A stretch of 64,000 bases of DNA. It comes from Halanaeroarchaeum sp. HSR-CO (GTDB lineage: Archaea; Halobacteriota; Halobacteria; Halobacteriales; Halobacteriaceae). Where the stretch lies: the NCBI RefSeq assembly GCF_024972755.1, contig NZ_CP087724.1:2542001-2606000 (forward strand). Reading direction: 5' to 3'. Below the pieces are notes generated by a model, which did no database searches, was not told the DNA's origin, and worked only from the letters and a program-made list of their open reading frames with translations. A program made the translations under genes and the position numbers. Below, one piece after another: positions 8,453 to 17,454 of the stretch; within the stretch, counting starts at the first letter, position 1, and the number at the start of each line of letters is the position of its first letter.

Positions 8453-9487
8453 TCAGGGCGTGAGCCGGGAGACGGCCCGCCACTGTATCGTATCCTCGTT
8501 CGCCGCGTCGAGCGCAAAAACCATTCGCTTCCGCACCCCGTGGGCGAGCCGAACGTCGAGCGCGAGGTCGCGCGGATCGAAGGCGACGTCGTTCGGGACG
8601 ACACGGACCAGGAGTTCGGAGTGGCCGAGGTCCTCGGCCGACGTTACCTCACGATAGACGCGAAAGTCGGCGCCGAACTTGAACCCGGTCTTCGGCACCG
8701 CACCCCGGTCGCGAAGCGCGGAGTACGCCCTCAGCCGCCGGTCGAAGCGCTCGCCCTCGACCCGTCTCCCGTGTTCGACCAGCGCTTCCACGCCGCGGCC
8801 CTCGGGGAGTTCGAGCAACCCCCGGGCGGCCAGGTACGCACCCTCGACCAGCGAGAGATGGAGGGCCTCGTAGGCGGCGGCCCGTCCCTCCAGGGGCTTG
8901 CCGTAGAACGCCCGCTCGTGGAGGGGTTCCGGCGGGTCCCAGACGACCACCCGGTCGTCGAGGAGGGCGCCGTCGACCGGTCCGCCCAGGTCCACCTCGG
9001 TCCCGCCCTCGGGCTCGAGGGGCGAGACGTCCAGGTAGGTGAGGTCGCCCTCCTCGTCGACGACCGCCAGGACCTGGTCGCCGAGCGAGTCGGCGGCGAC
9101 GTCGGTCCGCTCGCCGACGACCCGGACGCGGTGGGCCACCGCCCCGTCGCCCGGCCCCTTGCCTCGCGGGTACACGACCAGGTCGACGTCCTCGCTATCC
9201 GCGACCCAGCCCTCGCGCGCGGGCGAGAGATAGAATCCCCTGTCTCGCAGGTCGAGGTAGACCAGAAACCGGGGGGCGAAACCGGCCGGTCGGGACGCGA
9301 GGAACGCCCGGAAGTCCATCCCGTCGACGGCCGCGATGTCGCCCCGATAGAGCAGGTGAGCGGCCTCCAGCGGGTCGAGCGCGATGCGGTTCCCCTCGAG
9401 CGGACGGCCGTAGCCGCGCGCGTCGTGGAACCGCTGTCGCGCGTCACCGCCGACCCGGACCTCGTCGTCGTGCAGCTCGGCGTCCAT
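8453..9487 (-). CDS. endA: tRNA-splicing endonuclease, fused-repeat type
   Basis: This 344-aa protein is about twice the size of the single-domain archaeal enzyme. It fits the duplicated form, which acts as a homodimer. It cuts the bulge-helix-bulge of intron-containing pre-tRNAs and of pre-rRNA. The C-terminal repeat carries the catalytic triad: Tyr in KFGADFRVYREV, His in LGHSELLVRVV and Lys in HGVRKRMVFAL. The N-terminal repeat lacks these residues and is structural. It lies 27 bp after the zinc-ribbon gene and 5 bp before trpS in one leftward block. Confidence 0.94.
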   Translation of the reverse strand: MDAELHDDEVRVGGDARQRFHDARGYGRPLEGNRIALDPLEAAHLLYRGDIAAVDGMDFRAFLASRPAGFAPRFLVYLDLRDRGFYLSPAREGWVADSEDVDLVVYPRGKGPGDGAVAHRVRVVGERTDVAADSLGDQVLAVVDEEGDLTYLDVSPLEPEGGTEVDLGGPVDGALLDDRVVVWDPPEPLHERAFYGKPLEGRAAAYEALHLSLVEGAYLAARGLLELPEGRGVEALVEHGRRVEGERFDRRLRAYSALRDRGAVPKTGFKFGADFRVYREVTSAEDLGHSELLVRVVPNDVAFDPRDLALDVRLAHGVRKRMVFALDAANEDTIQWRAVSRLTP

Positions 9488-9514
9488 TGGTGTGACCTGT
9501 GCCCTCCGAAGCCA

Positions 9515-10234
9515 TCAATGTGCCCCTGTCGCCTCGCAGGCGGGGTCGAGACAGCGTGGGCCATCGGTGGTCTCGAAGGTCGGGAGGCCACACGCACAGG
9601 GATCGGAGACGATGCCGCTCGGGACGACGTGGGAGCGACCGCACTCCTCGCAGGTGGCCCGGAGCCCACGATTGCGTTCGATGGCGAGGTTGCCCTCGCA
9701 CGTCGGGCAGGTCCACCGCCCCGCGAAGCGGTCGCGCACGACCTCGTCGAGGGACTCGCAGGTCCGGTCCAGACAGACCTCGAAGTGGTCGCCGCGCTCC
9801 ACGGAGAGCGTCGGCAGCCCGCAGTCCTCGCAGGTGTCGTCGGTGATGGTCGCGTCCCGGGGGAGCGGGAACGAATCCGCACAGCCGATGCAGGTGACCG
9901 CGCCCCGTTCGCGGACGAGGGCCGCATCGCAGGTCGGACAGGTGCCGACCCGCGGGCCGGCGGGCGAGACGGTGAACTCCGCGTGGCCGACTGACTCGCC
10001 GGATAGCGAGAGGGAGTCACCACCCTTGCGGGCGCGGAGTCGGAAGCCGCCCTCGTCGCGTTCGACCTGGACCGCGTCGGCGCGCGTGAGCCACGCCGCC
10101 GGCTGGTAGCCACTCGCGTCGTGGACGAGCACGGTGTTGTCCGGCTTCACGAGCGCCACGACCTCGCCGTCCTGGGTCGCATCGTTCTCGGAGACGGTAC
10201 AGCGCCCGGCGTACACCCGGATGGATTGCTGCAT
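9515..10234 (-). CDS. NucS N-domain-like (DUF91-type) protein with zinc ribbons
   Basis: The 239-aa protein has two parts. Residues 1-90 (IRVYAGRCTVSENDATQDGE, then VVALVKPDNTVLVHDASGYQ and PAAWLTRAD) resemble the DNA-binding N-terminal domain of the mismatch endonuclease NucS/EndoMS. Residues 95-239 hold four or more Cys pairs (CPTCDAAL, CIGC, CEDCGLP, CPTCEGN, CEECG, CACGLP), i.e. several C4 zinc ribbons like those at the C-terminus of topoisomerase I. I see no NucS nuclease motif. DNA binding is likely; catalytic activity is not supported. It lies between hel308-like and endA in the same direction. Confidence 0.75.
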   Translation of the reverse strand: MQQSIRVYAGRCTVSENDATQDGEVVALVKPDNTVLVHDASGYQPAAWLTRADAVQVERDEGGFRLRARKGGDSLSLSGESVGHAEFTVSPAGPRVGTCPTCDAALVRERGAVTCIGCADSFPLPRDATITDDTCEDCGLPTLSVERGDHFEVCLDRTCESLDEVVRDRFAGRWTCPTCEGNLAIERNRGLRATCEECGRSHVVPSGIVSDPCACGLPTFETTDGPRCLDPACEATGAH

Positions 10235-10260
10235 GGGCCGCGGTGGGCCGGTCTCCGTAT

Positions 10261-12615
10261 CTAAAGGTTCGCCCGGGTCGCCGTCACCGCGACGACGCGC
10301 TCCTCGCGGACGGCGCGAAGCGGAAGGGTCGGGAAGGTCACCGTGACCGTGTATGCCAGTCGGTCGTCGGTGGCTCCGAACACGCCCACTGGAACGGTCG
10401 TCTCGTCGGTGAGATACGTATCGTCGCGGGTCATCTCGACCCCGTTGACCGTCACCCTCACCCCGACGCGCGCCCCGGCCCCCTCGTTCGTGACCGTCAC
10501 CTCGCGCATATCGTTGTCGCCGCGGTCGATGGCGTCGGGAAAGTCGCCCCAGTCGATCGCGATGGCCGGCAGGTCGTGGGCCTGCTCGAGGACGTTCTTC
10601 GCGACGCCCTCGGAGAGGCCAGCGTCGACGAGGCCCGTGATACCGGCGTCCCTGACCGATTCCGGATCCGTGATCCCACCCTGAGCGAGACGGTGTCCCC
10701 GGCCCGAGCCCACGCCGTCGAGCGCGGTGAGCCCCACCGCCTCCGGGGGGACGCCGGTCTCGATGCGCGCCTCCAGTCGAGCCGCCAGGTTCGCCGCTGC
10801 GGGCCGGTCGTAGCGGCCGAAGAACTCGCCGAGGGCCGCGACGAGACGGAGGGCGTTCTGCCGGATGACCCAGGCATCGGAACGCAGCTCCGGCGGGATG
10901 GACCCGTCCATGCTCCCGGTGAGGATGGCGTACACCTTTCGGGCGCCCGGTTCGAGGGTCTTCTCGCCCGAATCGAGGACGTCGTCGATGGCGTCGCGCT
11001 CGGCCTGTCGCGCGCTGACGCTGTCGAACTCGCTCGCCCGGGCCACCGCTCGCAGGACGTCGCGCTCGGTCGGGTCGGCCTCGGCGAGGTCGGCGAAGCG
11101 CTCGGCGGTGTCGAGGTGGAGGTAGTACGTCGAGGCGAGCACGCCCAACGTCGTCGGGGAGAGACCCAGGTCCTCGCCGGTCTCGATGAACCCGCGCTCG
11201 AGGAGGCCGTCCAGGATCGAGCGGACCCGTTCGCGGATCGACCCGTAGTCGTACGCGTCGGGGACGCTCTGGGCACGATGGTAGAAGAAGGTGGTCTCCA
11301 GCCAGTCCATCACGTCGTCCAGGCCGTGGATGGTCCCCATGGCAATCTCCGCGTTGAGGTGTTCGGCCAGGTCGTCGGCGAGACGCGATTCGATGGCCTT
11401 CCCGTCGCGAAGGAGACGGCGGTAGCGGTCGGCGTCCGCACCGTCACAGACCACCCAGCCGTAGCCCACGTCGTCGTAGCCGGGTCGGCCCGCCCGCCCG
11501 ATCATCTGGAGGACGTCGAGGGGGCTCATGTCGACCTCTCCCTCGAGGGGGTCGTGGAGTTTCGTATCACGGATGACCACACAGCGTGCGGGCAGGTTCA
11601 CGCCCCAGGCCAGCGTCGACGTGGAGAACAGCAGGTCGATCTGTCCCTGCTTGAACCACTCCTCGACGAGGTCCTTGTCGTTCTTCGAGAGCCCGGCGTG
11701 GTGGAAGGCGACGCCGTCGAGCACCGACTGGCGCAGCGTGGCGTTCTCCAGCGCCTGCGTCTCGGTGTGAAAGTCGTACTCCCCGCGTGTCGCGATGGGG
11801 ATGTCCCGCTCCGCGATCTCGTCTCTGGCCTTCTTCGCCGCCTGGACCGTGTCCTGGCGGGATGAGACGAACACGAGCGCCTGCCCGTCCTCCCGGAGGT
11901 GCGGTTCGGCGAGGTCCATCGCGGTGAACAGTCGCCGGTACTTGTCGGCGAAGGCGTTTTCTCCGTGCGTGTACGTCCGCACGCCCGCGTGGAGGTCGAC
12001 CGGTCGATACTCGTCGCCGAAGTCGAAGGTCGCCTCGCTCGGGGCGTCCAGCCAGGCCGCCACGTCGTCGACGTTCTTCATCGTCGCGGAGAGGGCGACG
12101 ATGCGGGGGTCGGCGAGCCGTCGGAGACGGGAGACGACGACCTCCAGGACGCTCCCCCGGGACGCCGAGTCCAGCAGGTGCACCTCGTCGATGACCACCA
12201 CGTCCACCGCCGTGACGAACGAGTAGCGCGGCGAGTCGTGCTTTCTGGTCGCCGAGTCGGCCTTCTCCGGGGTCATCACCAGCACGTCGGCCCGGGCGGC
12301 GCGTCGGGGGTTGAACTCCCGCTCGCCCGTGACGACGTACACCGAGTAGCCCAGGTCCTCGAAGCGTTCCCACTCGGATTCCTTCTCGTTGGTGAGCGCG
12401 CGCATCGGCGCGACGAACAGGGCGGTGCCGTCGTCGCGGAGCGCGTCCACGATGGCGAGTTCCGCGAGGGCGGTCTTCCCGCTCGCGGTGGGCGCGCTGG
12501 CGACGACGTTGGCGTCGGTCTCCAGCAATGCGGGCAGGGCCGCCCGTTGCATCGCGTTGAATTCCTCGAACGAAAACGCCGCGGCGAACTCCGGGACGAC
12601 CTCGGCGACCTCCAT
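10261..12615 (-). CDS. Hel308-like Ski2-family DNA helicase
   Basis: This 784-aa superfamily 2 helicase has Walker A APTASGKT at residues 41-48, motif II DEVH in VVVIDEVHLLD, motif III ALSATM, and motif VI QMIGRAGRPGYDD. These are followed by winged-helix, ratchet (Sec63-like) and helix-hairpin-helix regions (LTALDGVGSGRGHRLAQGG). The last 90 residues form an extra beta-rich domain (MREVTVTNEGAGARVGVRV). It is related to, but distinct from, canonical Hel308, fitting the second haloarchaeal paralogue. The ATG at 12615 gives MEVAEVVPEF; the upstream open frame is antisense to lipA and was excluded. Likely work: fork repair or recombination. Confidence 0.92.
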   Translation of the reverse strand: MEVAEVVPEFAAAFSFEEFNAMQRAALPALLETDANVVASAPTASGKTALAELAIVDALRDDGTALFVAPMRALTNEKESEWERFEDLGYSVYVVTGEREFNPRRAARADVLVMTPEKADSATRKHDSPRYSFVTAVDVVVIDEVHLLDSASRGSVLEVVVSRLRRLADPRIVALSATMKNVDDVAAWLDAPSEATFDFGDEYRPVDLHAGVRTYTHGENAFADKYRRLFTAMDLAEPHLREDGQALVFVSSRQDTVQAAKKARDEIAERDIPIATRGEYDFHTETQALENATLRQSVLDGVAFHHAGLSKNDKDLVEEWFKQGQIDLLFSTSTLAWGVNLPARCVVIRDTKLHDPLEGEVDMSPLDVLQMIGRAGRPGYDDVGYGWVVCDGADADRYRRLLRDGKAIESRLADDLAEHLNAEIAMGTIHGLDDVMDWLETTFFYHRAQSVPDAYDYGSIRERVRSILDGLLERGFIETGEDLGLSPTTLGVLASTYYLHLDTAERFADLAEADPTERDVLRAVARASEFDSVSARQAERDAIDDVLDSGEKTLEPGARKVYAILTGSMDGSIPPELRSDAWVIRQNALRLVAALGEFFGRYDRPAAANLAARLEARIETGVPPEAVGLTALDGVGSGRGHRLAQGGITDPESVRDAGITGLVDAGLSEGVAKNVLEQAHDLPAIAIDWGDFPDAIDRGDNDMREVTVTNEGAGARVGVRVTVNGVEMTRDDTYLTDETTVPVGVFGATDDRLAYTVTVTFPTLPLRAVREERVVAVTATRANL

Positions 12616-12720
12616 CTGTCCAGGAGGAGGGGCGGTACGCGCAAAGGCGTTTCCCTCGGCGGTCGTCCGTCGACGACCACCGGCCCACACGTTTTTGGCC
12701 ACAGCCACGAATATACAGGT

Positions 12721-13656
12721 ATGAGCCGACGGAAACCCGACTGGCTCAAGATGCGACCCCGGTCGGGACAGTCCTTCACGGACATCAAATCCTCCCTTCG
12801 CGAGCGAGACCTCCACACCGTCTGCGAGGAGGCCTCCTGTCCCAACATGGGCGAGTGCTGGTCTGGCGCCGACGGGCCCGGCACGGCCACGTTCATGCTG
12901 ATGGGCGAGCGCTGCTCCCGTGGCTGTAACTTCTGTGACGTCGAGACCGGCGGTATGGACCCCCTCGACGAACGGGAACCGGAGCGAGTGGCGGCGGCCG
13001 TCGCCGAGATCGACCTCGATTACGTCGTCCTCACCTCCGTGGACCGCGACGACCTGCCGGACCAGGGTGCGAGCCACTTCGCGGAGACCATCAGGGCGAT
13101 CAAACGGCGCCACCCGAGCGTCCTCGTCGAGGTCCTCATCCCGGACTTCCAGGGCGAACCGGACCTGGTCCGAAAGATCATCGATGCTGGCCCGGACGTC
13201 ATCGCCCACAACGTCGAGACGGTCGAGCGCCTCCAGTGGCCGGTCCGCGACCGACGGGCGGGCTACGAGCAGTCGCTGGGGGTCCTCGAGCAGGTCGACC
13301 GCGAGTCGGACGTCTACACCAAGACCTCGATCATGCTCGGCCTTGGCGAGTACGACCACGAGATCTACCGGACGATGGCGGACCTCCGCGAGGTGGGCGT
13401 CGACGTGGTCACCCTGGGCCAGTACCTTCGACCGTCGCCCAGCCACCTCGACGTCGAGGAGTACGTCCACCCCCAGAAGTTCGACACGTGGCGGCGAGTC
13501 GCCGAGGACGAACTCGACTTCCTGTACTGCGCCAGTGGACCGATGGTCCGCTCCTCCTACCGCGCCGGCGAACTGTTCGTGGAGGCGGTCCTCCAGGACG
13601 GGAAGACGGTAGAGGAGGCCCGCCAAGACGCGCGCACCGCCTCGGCGGGCCCCTGA
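12721..13656 (+). CDS. lipA: Lipoyl synthase
   Basis: This 311-aa radical-SAM enzyme inserts two sulfur atoms into octanoyl groups on lipoyl domains. The auxiliary cluster ligands are C35, C40 and C46 (CEEASCPNMGEC), the radical-SAM cluster is C65-x3-C69-x2-C72 (CSRGCNFC), and the C-terminal RSSY motif is present (GPMVRSSYRAGE). It lies just upstream of the PDH genes, whose E2 is its substrate. The ATG at 12721 is the only start that keeps the family-like MSRRKPDWLKM N-terminus. The divergent spacer to the helicase gene is 105 bp. Confidence 0.97.
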   Translation: MSRRKPDWLKMRPRSGQSFTDIKSSLRERDLHTVCEEASCPNMGECWSGADGPGTATFMLMGERCSRGCNFCDVETGGMDPLDEREPERVAAAVAEIDLDYVVLTSVDRDDLPDQGASHFAETIRAIKRRHPSVLVEVLIPDFQGEPDLVRKIIDAGPDVIAHNVETVERLQWPVRDRRAGYEQSLGVLEQVDRESDVYTKTSIMLGLGEYDHEIYRTMADLREVGVDVVTLGQYLRPSPSHLDVEEYVHPQKFDTWRRVAEDELDFLYCASGPMVRSSYRAGELFVEAVLQDGKTVEEARQDARTASAGP

Positions 13657-13865
13657 CCGAACGTCGAATCGGTCCCCCCGGACTCGGCGGCCTTCGTACA
13701 TTTGTCCGGAAAAATGCGCCAAGAGTGCGAATTATCAGCTTTTTCACCACACCAGTGGACGAAGGCGCGATAATACGTCTCGTGGGTGTACAGCACGAAT
13801 ATTGGTGACGAAAACCCTATAGTGTCAGGGGCGGGAGAGTGTACTATGTCAGGACGGGGGTTCCC
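13657..13865 (+). promoter_or_regulatory. Spacer and promoter region upstream of pdhA
   Basis: This 209-bp region is AT-richer than its surroundings. Two TATA-like cores are seen: GAATATTGG (13797-13805) and CCCTATAGTG (13816-13825). The second would start transcripts near 13845, at the ATG of a 7-codon frame that ends by overlapping the pdhA GTG. The exact promoter is not decided. Confidence 0.45.
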
Positions 13866-14978
13866 GTGACGTCGATCCTGCACCGCGACCCGGACAGTCG
13901 GGTACGAATTCTCGACGAAGACGGTTCGCTCGTGGACGGAGCGACCGAGCCGGACCTGGAGGACGAGCAGTTGGTCGAGATGTACCGGTACATGAAGCTC
14001 TCGCGGCACTTCGACCAGCGAGCGGTGAGTCTCCAGCGCCAGGGGCGCATGGGGACCTACCCGCCACTGTCGGGCCAGGAGGGTGCTCAGATCGCGAGCG
14101 CGTTCGCCCTCGACGACGAGGACTGGCTGTTCCCCAGTTATCGCGAACACGGCGCGGCACTGGTCCAGGGACTACCACTCGAGCAGACGTTGCTCTACTG
14201 GATGGGCAACGAGGAGGGCAACGCCATCGCGGAGGACACGAACCTCTTCACCGTGGCCGTCCCCATCGCCAGCCAGATCCCTCACGCCGTCGGCGCGGCC
14301 TGGGCGTCGAAGCTCAAAGACGAGGACAAATCGTTCATCGTCTACTTCGGCGACGGGGCGACCTCGGAGGGCGATTTCCACGAGGGGATGAACTTCGCGG
14401 GGGTCTTCGACACGCCGACTGTCTTCTTCTGCAACAACAACCAGTGGGCCATCTCGGTCCCCAGAGAACGGCAGACGGCCTCGAAGACCATCGCCCAGAA
14501 GGCGACGGCCTACGGCTTCGACGGCGTCCAGGTCGACGGCATGGACCCGCTGGCCGTCTATCAGGTGACCCGCGAGGCGGTGAAGAAGACGAAAGACCCC
14601 GAGGAAGACGAACTGCGGCCGACGCTCATCGAGGCGGTCCAGTACCGCTTCGGTGCCCACACGACCGCCGACGACCCGACAGTCTATCGCGACGAGGACG
14701 AGGTCGAACGGTGGAAGCAAAAGGACCCCATCCCGCGGCTGGAGACGTACCTCCTCGATACCGGCCGGTTGACCGAGGCGGACGTCGAGGCAATAACCGA
14801 GGAGGTCGAGACGGCGGTCGCCGACGCCATCGACACGGCCGAGAGCCACGAGCGGCCGGAACCGACCGCGATGTTCGAGCACGCCTACGAGACGATGCCC
14901 GAACACGTCCGCGATCAGCTGGAGACCTTCGAGACCATCCGAGAAACGTACGGCGACGACGCACTCCTGGAGGAATGA
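13866..14978 (+). CDS. pdhA: Pyruvate/2-oxoacid dehydrogenase E1 component, alpha subunit
   Basis: This 370-aa subunit binds thiamine diphosphate and decarboxylates a 2-oxoacid. The TPP motif runs from FGDGATSEGDFHEG to CNNNQWAIS. The N-terminal part RQGRMGTYPPLSGQEGAQI and the SYREHGAALVQG loop are those of PDH-type E1 alpha. The GTG at 13866 (MTSILHRDPDSRVRILDEDG) matches the usual haloarchaeal N-terminus better than the GTG at 13839. It is the first gene of pdhA-pdhB-pdhC-lpdA. Family membership is clear; the true 2-oxoacid substrate is not, because haloarchaea mainly use ferredoxin oxidoreductases for pyruvate. Confidence 0.93.
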   Translation: MTSILHRDPDSRVRILDEDGSLVDGATEPDLEDEQLVEMYRYMKLSRHFDQRAVSLQRQGRMGTYPPLSGQEGAQIASAFALDDEDWLFPSYREHGAALVQGLPLEQTLLYWMGNEEGNAIAEDTNLFTVAVPIASQIPHAVGAAWASKLKDEDKSFIVYFGDGATSEGDFHEGMNFAGVFDTPTVFFCNNNQWAISVPRERQTASKTIAQKATAYGFDGVQVDGMDPLAVYQVTREAVKKTKDPEEDELRPTLIEAVQYRFGAHTTADDPTVYRDEDEVERWKQKDPIPRLETYLLDTGRLTEADVEAITEEVETAVADAIDTAESHERPEPTAMFEHAYETMPEHVRDQLETFETIRETYGDDALLEE

Positions 14979-14979
14979 T

Positions 14980-15957
14980 ATGACCCAGAACCTCACCCTC
15001 GTTCAGGCGGTCAGCAATGGGTTGCACGACAAGATGGCCGAAGACGACGACGTCATCGTCATGGGCGAGGACGTCGGGAAGAACGGTGGCGTCTTCCGCG
15101 CCACGGAAGGCCTCTACGACGAATATGGCGACGAGCGGGTCATCGACACGCCGCTGGCGGAATCCGGCATCATCGGGACGGCCATCGGGATGGCCGCCTA
15201 CGGTCTGAAACCGGTTCCGGAGATCCAGTTCTCCGGGTTCATGTACCCGGCCTTCGACCAGATCGTGAGCCACGCCGCACGCCTGCGCACGCGGAGTCGC
15301 GGAAAGTACGAGGTACCGATGGTGCTGCGCGCCCCGATGGGCGGCGGCATCCGCGCTCCCGAGTCCCACTCGGAGTCCAAAGAAGCGTTCTACATCCACG
15401 AGGCTGGCCTCAAGGTCGTCATCCCGAGTACACCGCACGACACGAAGGGGTTGCTCATCTCCGCTATCGACGACCCCGACCCGGTCATCTTCCTCGAACC
15501 GAAGAAGATCTACCGCTCGTTCCGCGAGGAGGTCCCCGACGGAACCTACGAGGTCCCGCTGGGCGAGGCCGCCGTGCGCCGGGAAGGGACCGACATCTCG
15601 GTGTTCACCTGGGGGGCGATGACCCGCCCGACCCTGGAGGCCGCCGAGGACCTCGAGGAGGAGATAGATGTGGAGGTCGTCGACCTCCGGACGCTCTCGC
15701 CACTGGACACGGACGCCATCGTCGAGTCGTTCCAGAAGACGGGACGCGCGGCGGTCGTCCACGAGGCGCCCCGAACCGGCGGCCTCGGTGCGGAGATCAC
15801 CGCCATCATCCAGGAGGAGGCGCTCCTCTACCAGGAAGCACCGGTCAAGCGCATCACCGGGTTCGACGTTCCGTACCCGCTGTACGCGCTCGAGGACTAC
15901 TACCTCCCAGAGCCCGCCCGCATCGCACACGGCATCCGGGAGGCCGTGGACTTCTGA
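14980..15957 (+). CDS. pdhB: Pyruvate/2-oxoacid dehydrogenase E1 component, beta subunit
   Basis: This 325-aa subunit completes the alpha2-beta2 E1 active site. Typical signatures are VIVMGEDVGKNGGVFRATEG, DTPLAESGIIGTAIGMA and the GGGIRAPESHSES loop. The C-terminal half is the transketolase C-terminal fold (VEVVDLRTLSPLDTDAIV). The ATG follows pdhA by one base and the next gene starts 3 bp after the stop, showing a tight operon. Confidence 0.95.
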   Translation: MTQNLTLVQAVSNGLHDKMAEDDDVIVMGEDVGKNGGVFRATEGLYDEYGDERVIDTPLAESGIIGTAIGMAAYGLKPVPEIQFSGFMYPAFDQIVSHAARLRTRSRGKYEVPMVLRAPMGGGIRAPESHSESKEAFYIHEAGLKVVIPSTPHDTKGLLISAIDDPDPVIFLEPKKIYRSFREEVPDGTYEVPLGEAAVRREGTDISVFTWGAMTRPTLEAAEDLEEEIDVEVVDLRTLSPLDTDAIVESFQKTGRAAVVHEAPRTGGLGAEITAIIQEEALLYQEAPVKRITGFDVPYPLYALEDYYLPEPARIAHGIREAVDF

Positions 15958-15960
15958 GCC

Positions 15961-17454
15961 ATGCCCCGCGAATTCAAACTCCCCGACGTGGGCGAGGGCG
16001 TCGCCGAGGGCGAGATCGTCTCCTGGCTCGTCGAGGTCGGTGACCCGGTCTCCGAGGATCAGCCGGTCGCCGAGGTGGAGACCGACAAAGCCGTCGTCGA
16101 GGTCCCCTCCCCCGTGAACGGCACCGTCCAGGAGCTCCACTACGAGGCCGGCACCATGGTCGAGGTCGGCGAGGTCATCGTGACCTTCGCCCTCGAAGGC
16201 GAGGACGTCGCCGCGGCCCCAGCGCCGACTGACGATTCGGACGGGAAAGCGGCCGAAGCACCGGCCGACGCCGACGCCGCCGAAACCGCGGACGCGGAGA
16301 CAGCCGTGGAGTCGGCACCGGACACCGGCGGTCGCACCTTCGCCCCGCCGAGCGTTCGAACGCTGGCCCGCGAACTCGACGTCGACATCGGCGCAGTGAG
16401 CGGAACCGGTCCGAGCGGCCGGGTGACGGAGAGCGACGTCCGGGCCGCCGCGGACGGGGAAACGGTCGGCGAGGCGACGGAGGAGAAACCCGCCGCGGAA
16501 CCGGCAGCGGAACCCGGGACGACAGCAGAGACGCCACCAAGTTCCGAACCGGCCGCCGATCGCGACCGGACCCTGGCCGCACCCGCCACGCGAGGAGTCG
16601 CGAAGGACCTGGACGTCGACATCGACCAGGTGCCGGCCGTCGAACGGCGCGACGGCGAGGCGTTCGTGACCGCCGACGCGGTGCGCGAGTACGCCGAGGG
16701 CCAGCAGGCCGCCCAGGCCGCCGACGTGGCGACCGTCGCCGCCGGCGAGACGGGGCCGCGCGAGGAGCGCATCCCGTACAAGGGCGTCCGGAAGACCATC
16801 GGCGACAAGATGGAGGAGTCGAAGTACACCGCGCCCCACGTCACCCACCACGACACGGTGGACGTGACAGAACTCGTCGCGATGCGCGAACGGCTCAAAC
16901 CCCACGCCGAGGCGCAGGACGTCAGGCTGACCTACATGCCGTTCGTGATGAAGGCGGTCGTCGCCGCGCTGAAGGAGTTCCCCGAACTCAACAGTAGCCT
17001 CGACGAGGAGGCCGGCGAGGTCGTCCGCAAGCACTACTACAACATCGGCGTGGCCGTCGCGACCGAGGCCGGTCTCATGGTGCCGGTCGTCGACGACGTC
17101 GACGCGAAGTCGGTCCTCGAAATCGCCGAGGAGGTGAATCGGCTCGCCGAGGAGGCCCGCGAGCGCACCATCGCCCTCGAGGACCTCCAGGGAAGCACGT
17201 TCTCGATCACGAACTTCGGGGCCATCGGTGGCGAGTACGCGACGCCGATCATCAACTACCCCGAGGTCGGGATCCTCGGACTGGGTGCCATCGAGGAGCG
17301 ACCGGTCGCCGAAGACGGCGACGTCGTCGCGCGGCAGACGCTCCCGCTGTCGCTGTCCATCGATCACCGGATCGTCGACGGGGCGGACGCGGCCGCCTTC
17401 ACGAACGATGTAATGGGGTACCTTGAAACGCCCTCGCTACTCCTATTGAAATAA
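15961..17454 (+). CDS. pdhC: Dihydrolipoamide acyltransferase E2 of the PDH-type complex
   Basis: This 497-aa protein has, in order, one lipoyl domain (residues 1-80, lipoyl-lysine K43 in VETDKAVVEV), an Ala/Pro/Glu-rich linker, two peripheral-subunit-binding domains (about 120-160, APPSVRTLARELDVDIG; and about 205-245, APATRGVAKDLDVDID) and a catalytic acyltransferase domain from about 260. The latter ends with the active-site SIDHRIVDG. Two binding domains in one E2 are unusual compared with the single one in most bacteria. It overlaps the next gene by one base. LipA is encoded just upstream. Confidence 0.95.
   Translation: MPREFKLPDVGEGVAEGEIVSWLVEVGDPVSEDQPVAEVETDKAVVEVPSPVNGTVQELHYEAGTMVEVGEVIVTFALEGEDVAAAPAPTDDSDGKAAEAPADADAAETADAETAVESAPDTGGRTFAPPSVRTLARELDVDIGAVSGTGPSGRVTESDVRAAADGETVGEATEEKPAAEPAAEPGTTAETPPSSEPAADRDRTLAAPATRGVAKDLDVDIDQVPAVERRDGEAFVTADAVREYAEGQQAAQAADVATVAAGETGPREERIPYKGVRKTIGDKMEESKYTAPHVTHHDTVDVTELVAMRERLKPHAEAQDVRLTYMPFVMKAVVAALKEFPELNSSLDEEAGEVVRKHYYNIGVAVATEAGLMVPVVDDVDAKSVLEIAEEVNRLAEEARERTIALEDLQGSTFSITNFGAIGGEYATPIINYPEVGILGLGAIEERPVAEDGDVVARQTLPLSLSIDHRIVDGADAAAFTNDVMGYLETPSLLLLK

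Noticed and set aside
8447-8483. Longer trpS start at 8483
   Set aside because: It would overlap the end of endA and adds 12 residues without family support.
6639-8657. A 672-codon plus-strand frame over trpS
   Set aside because: It is antisense to trpS, whose HIGH and KMSKS motifs are clear.
10261-13722. Helicase as a 1153-residue protein with a long N-terminal extension
   Set aside because: The extra part is antisense to lipA. The ATG at 12615 gives a normal start just before the helicase core.
14626-17367. A 913-codon minus-strand frame over the pdh operon
   Set aside because: It is a shadow of pdhA, pdhB and pdhC. The sense-strand domains are complete and in operon order.
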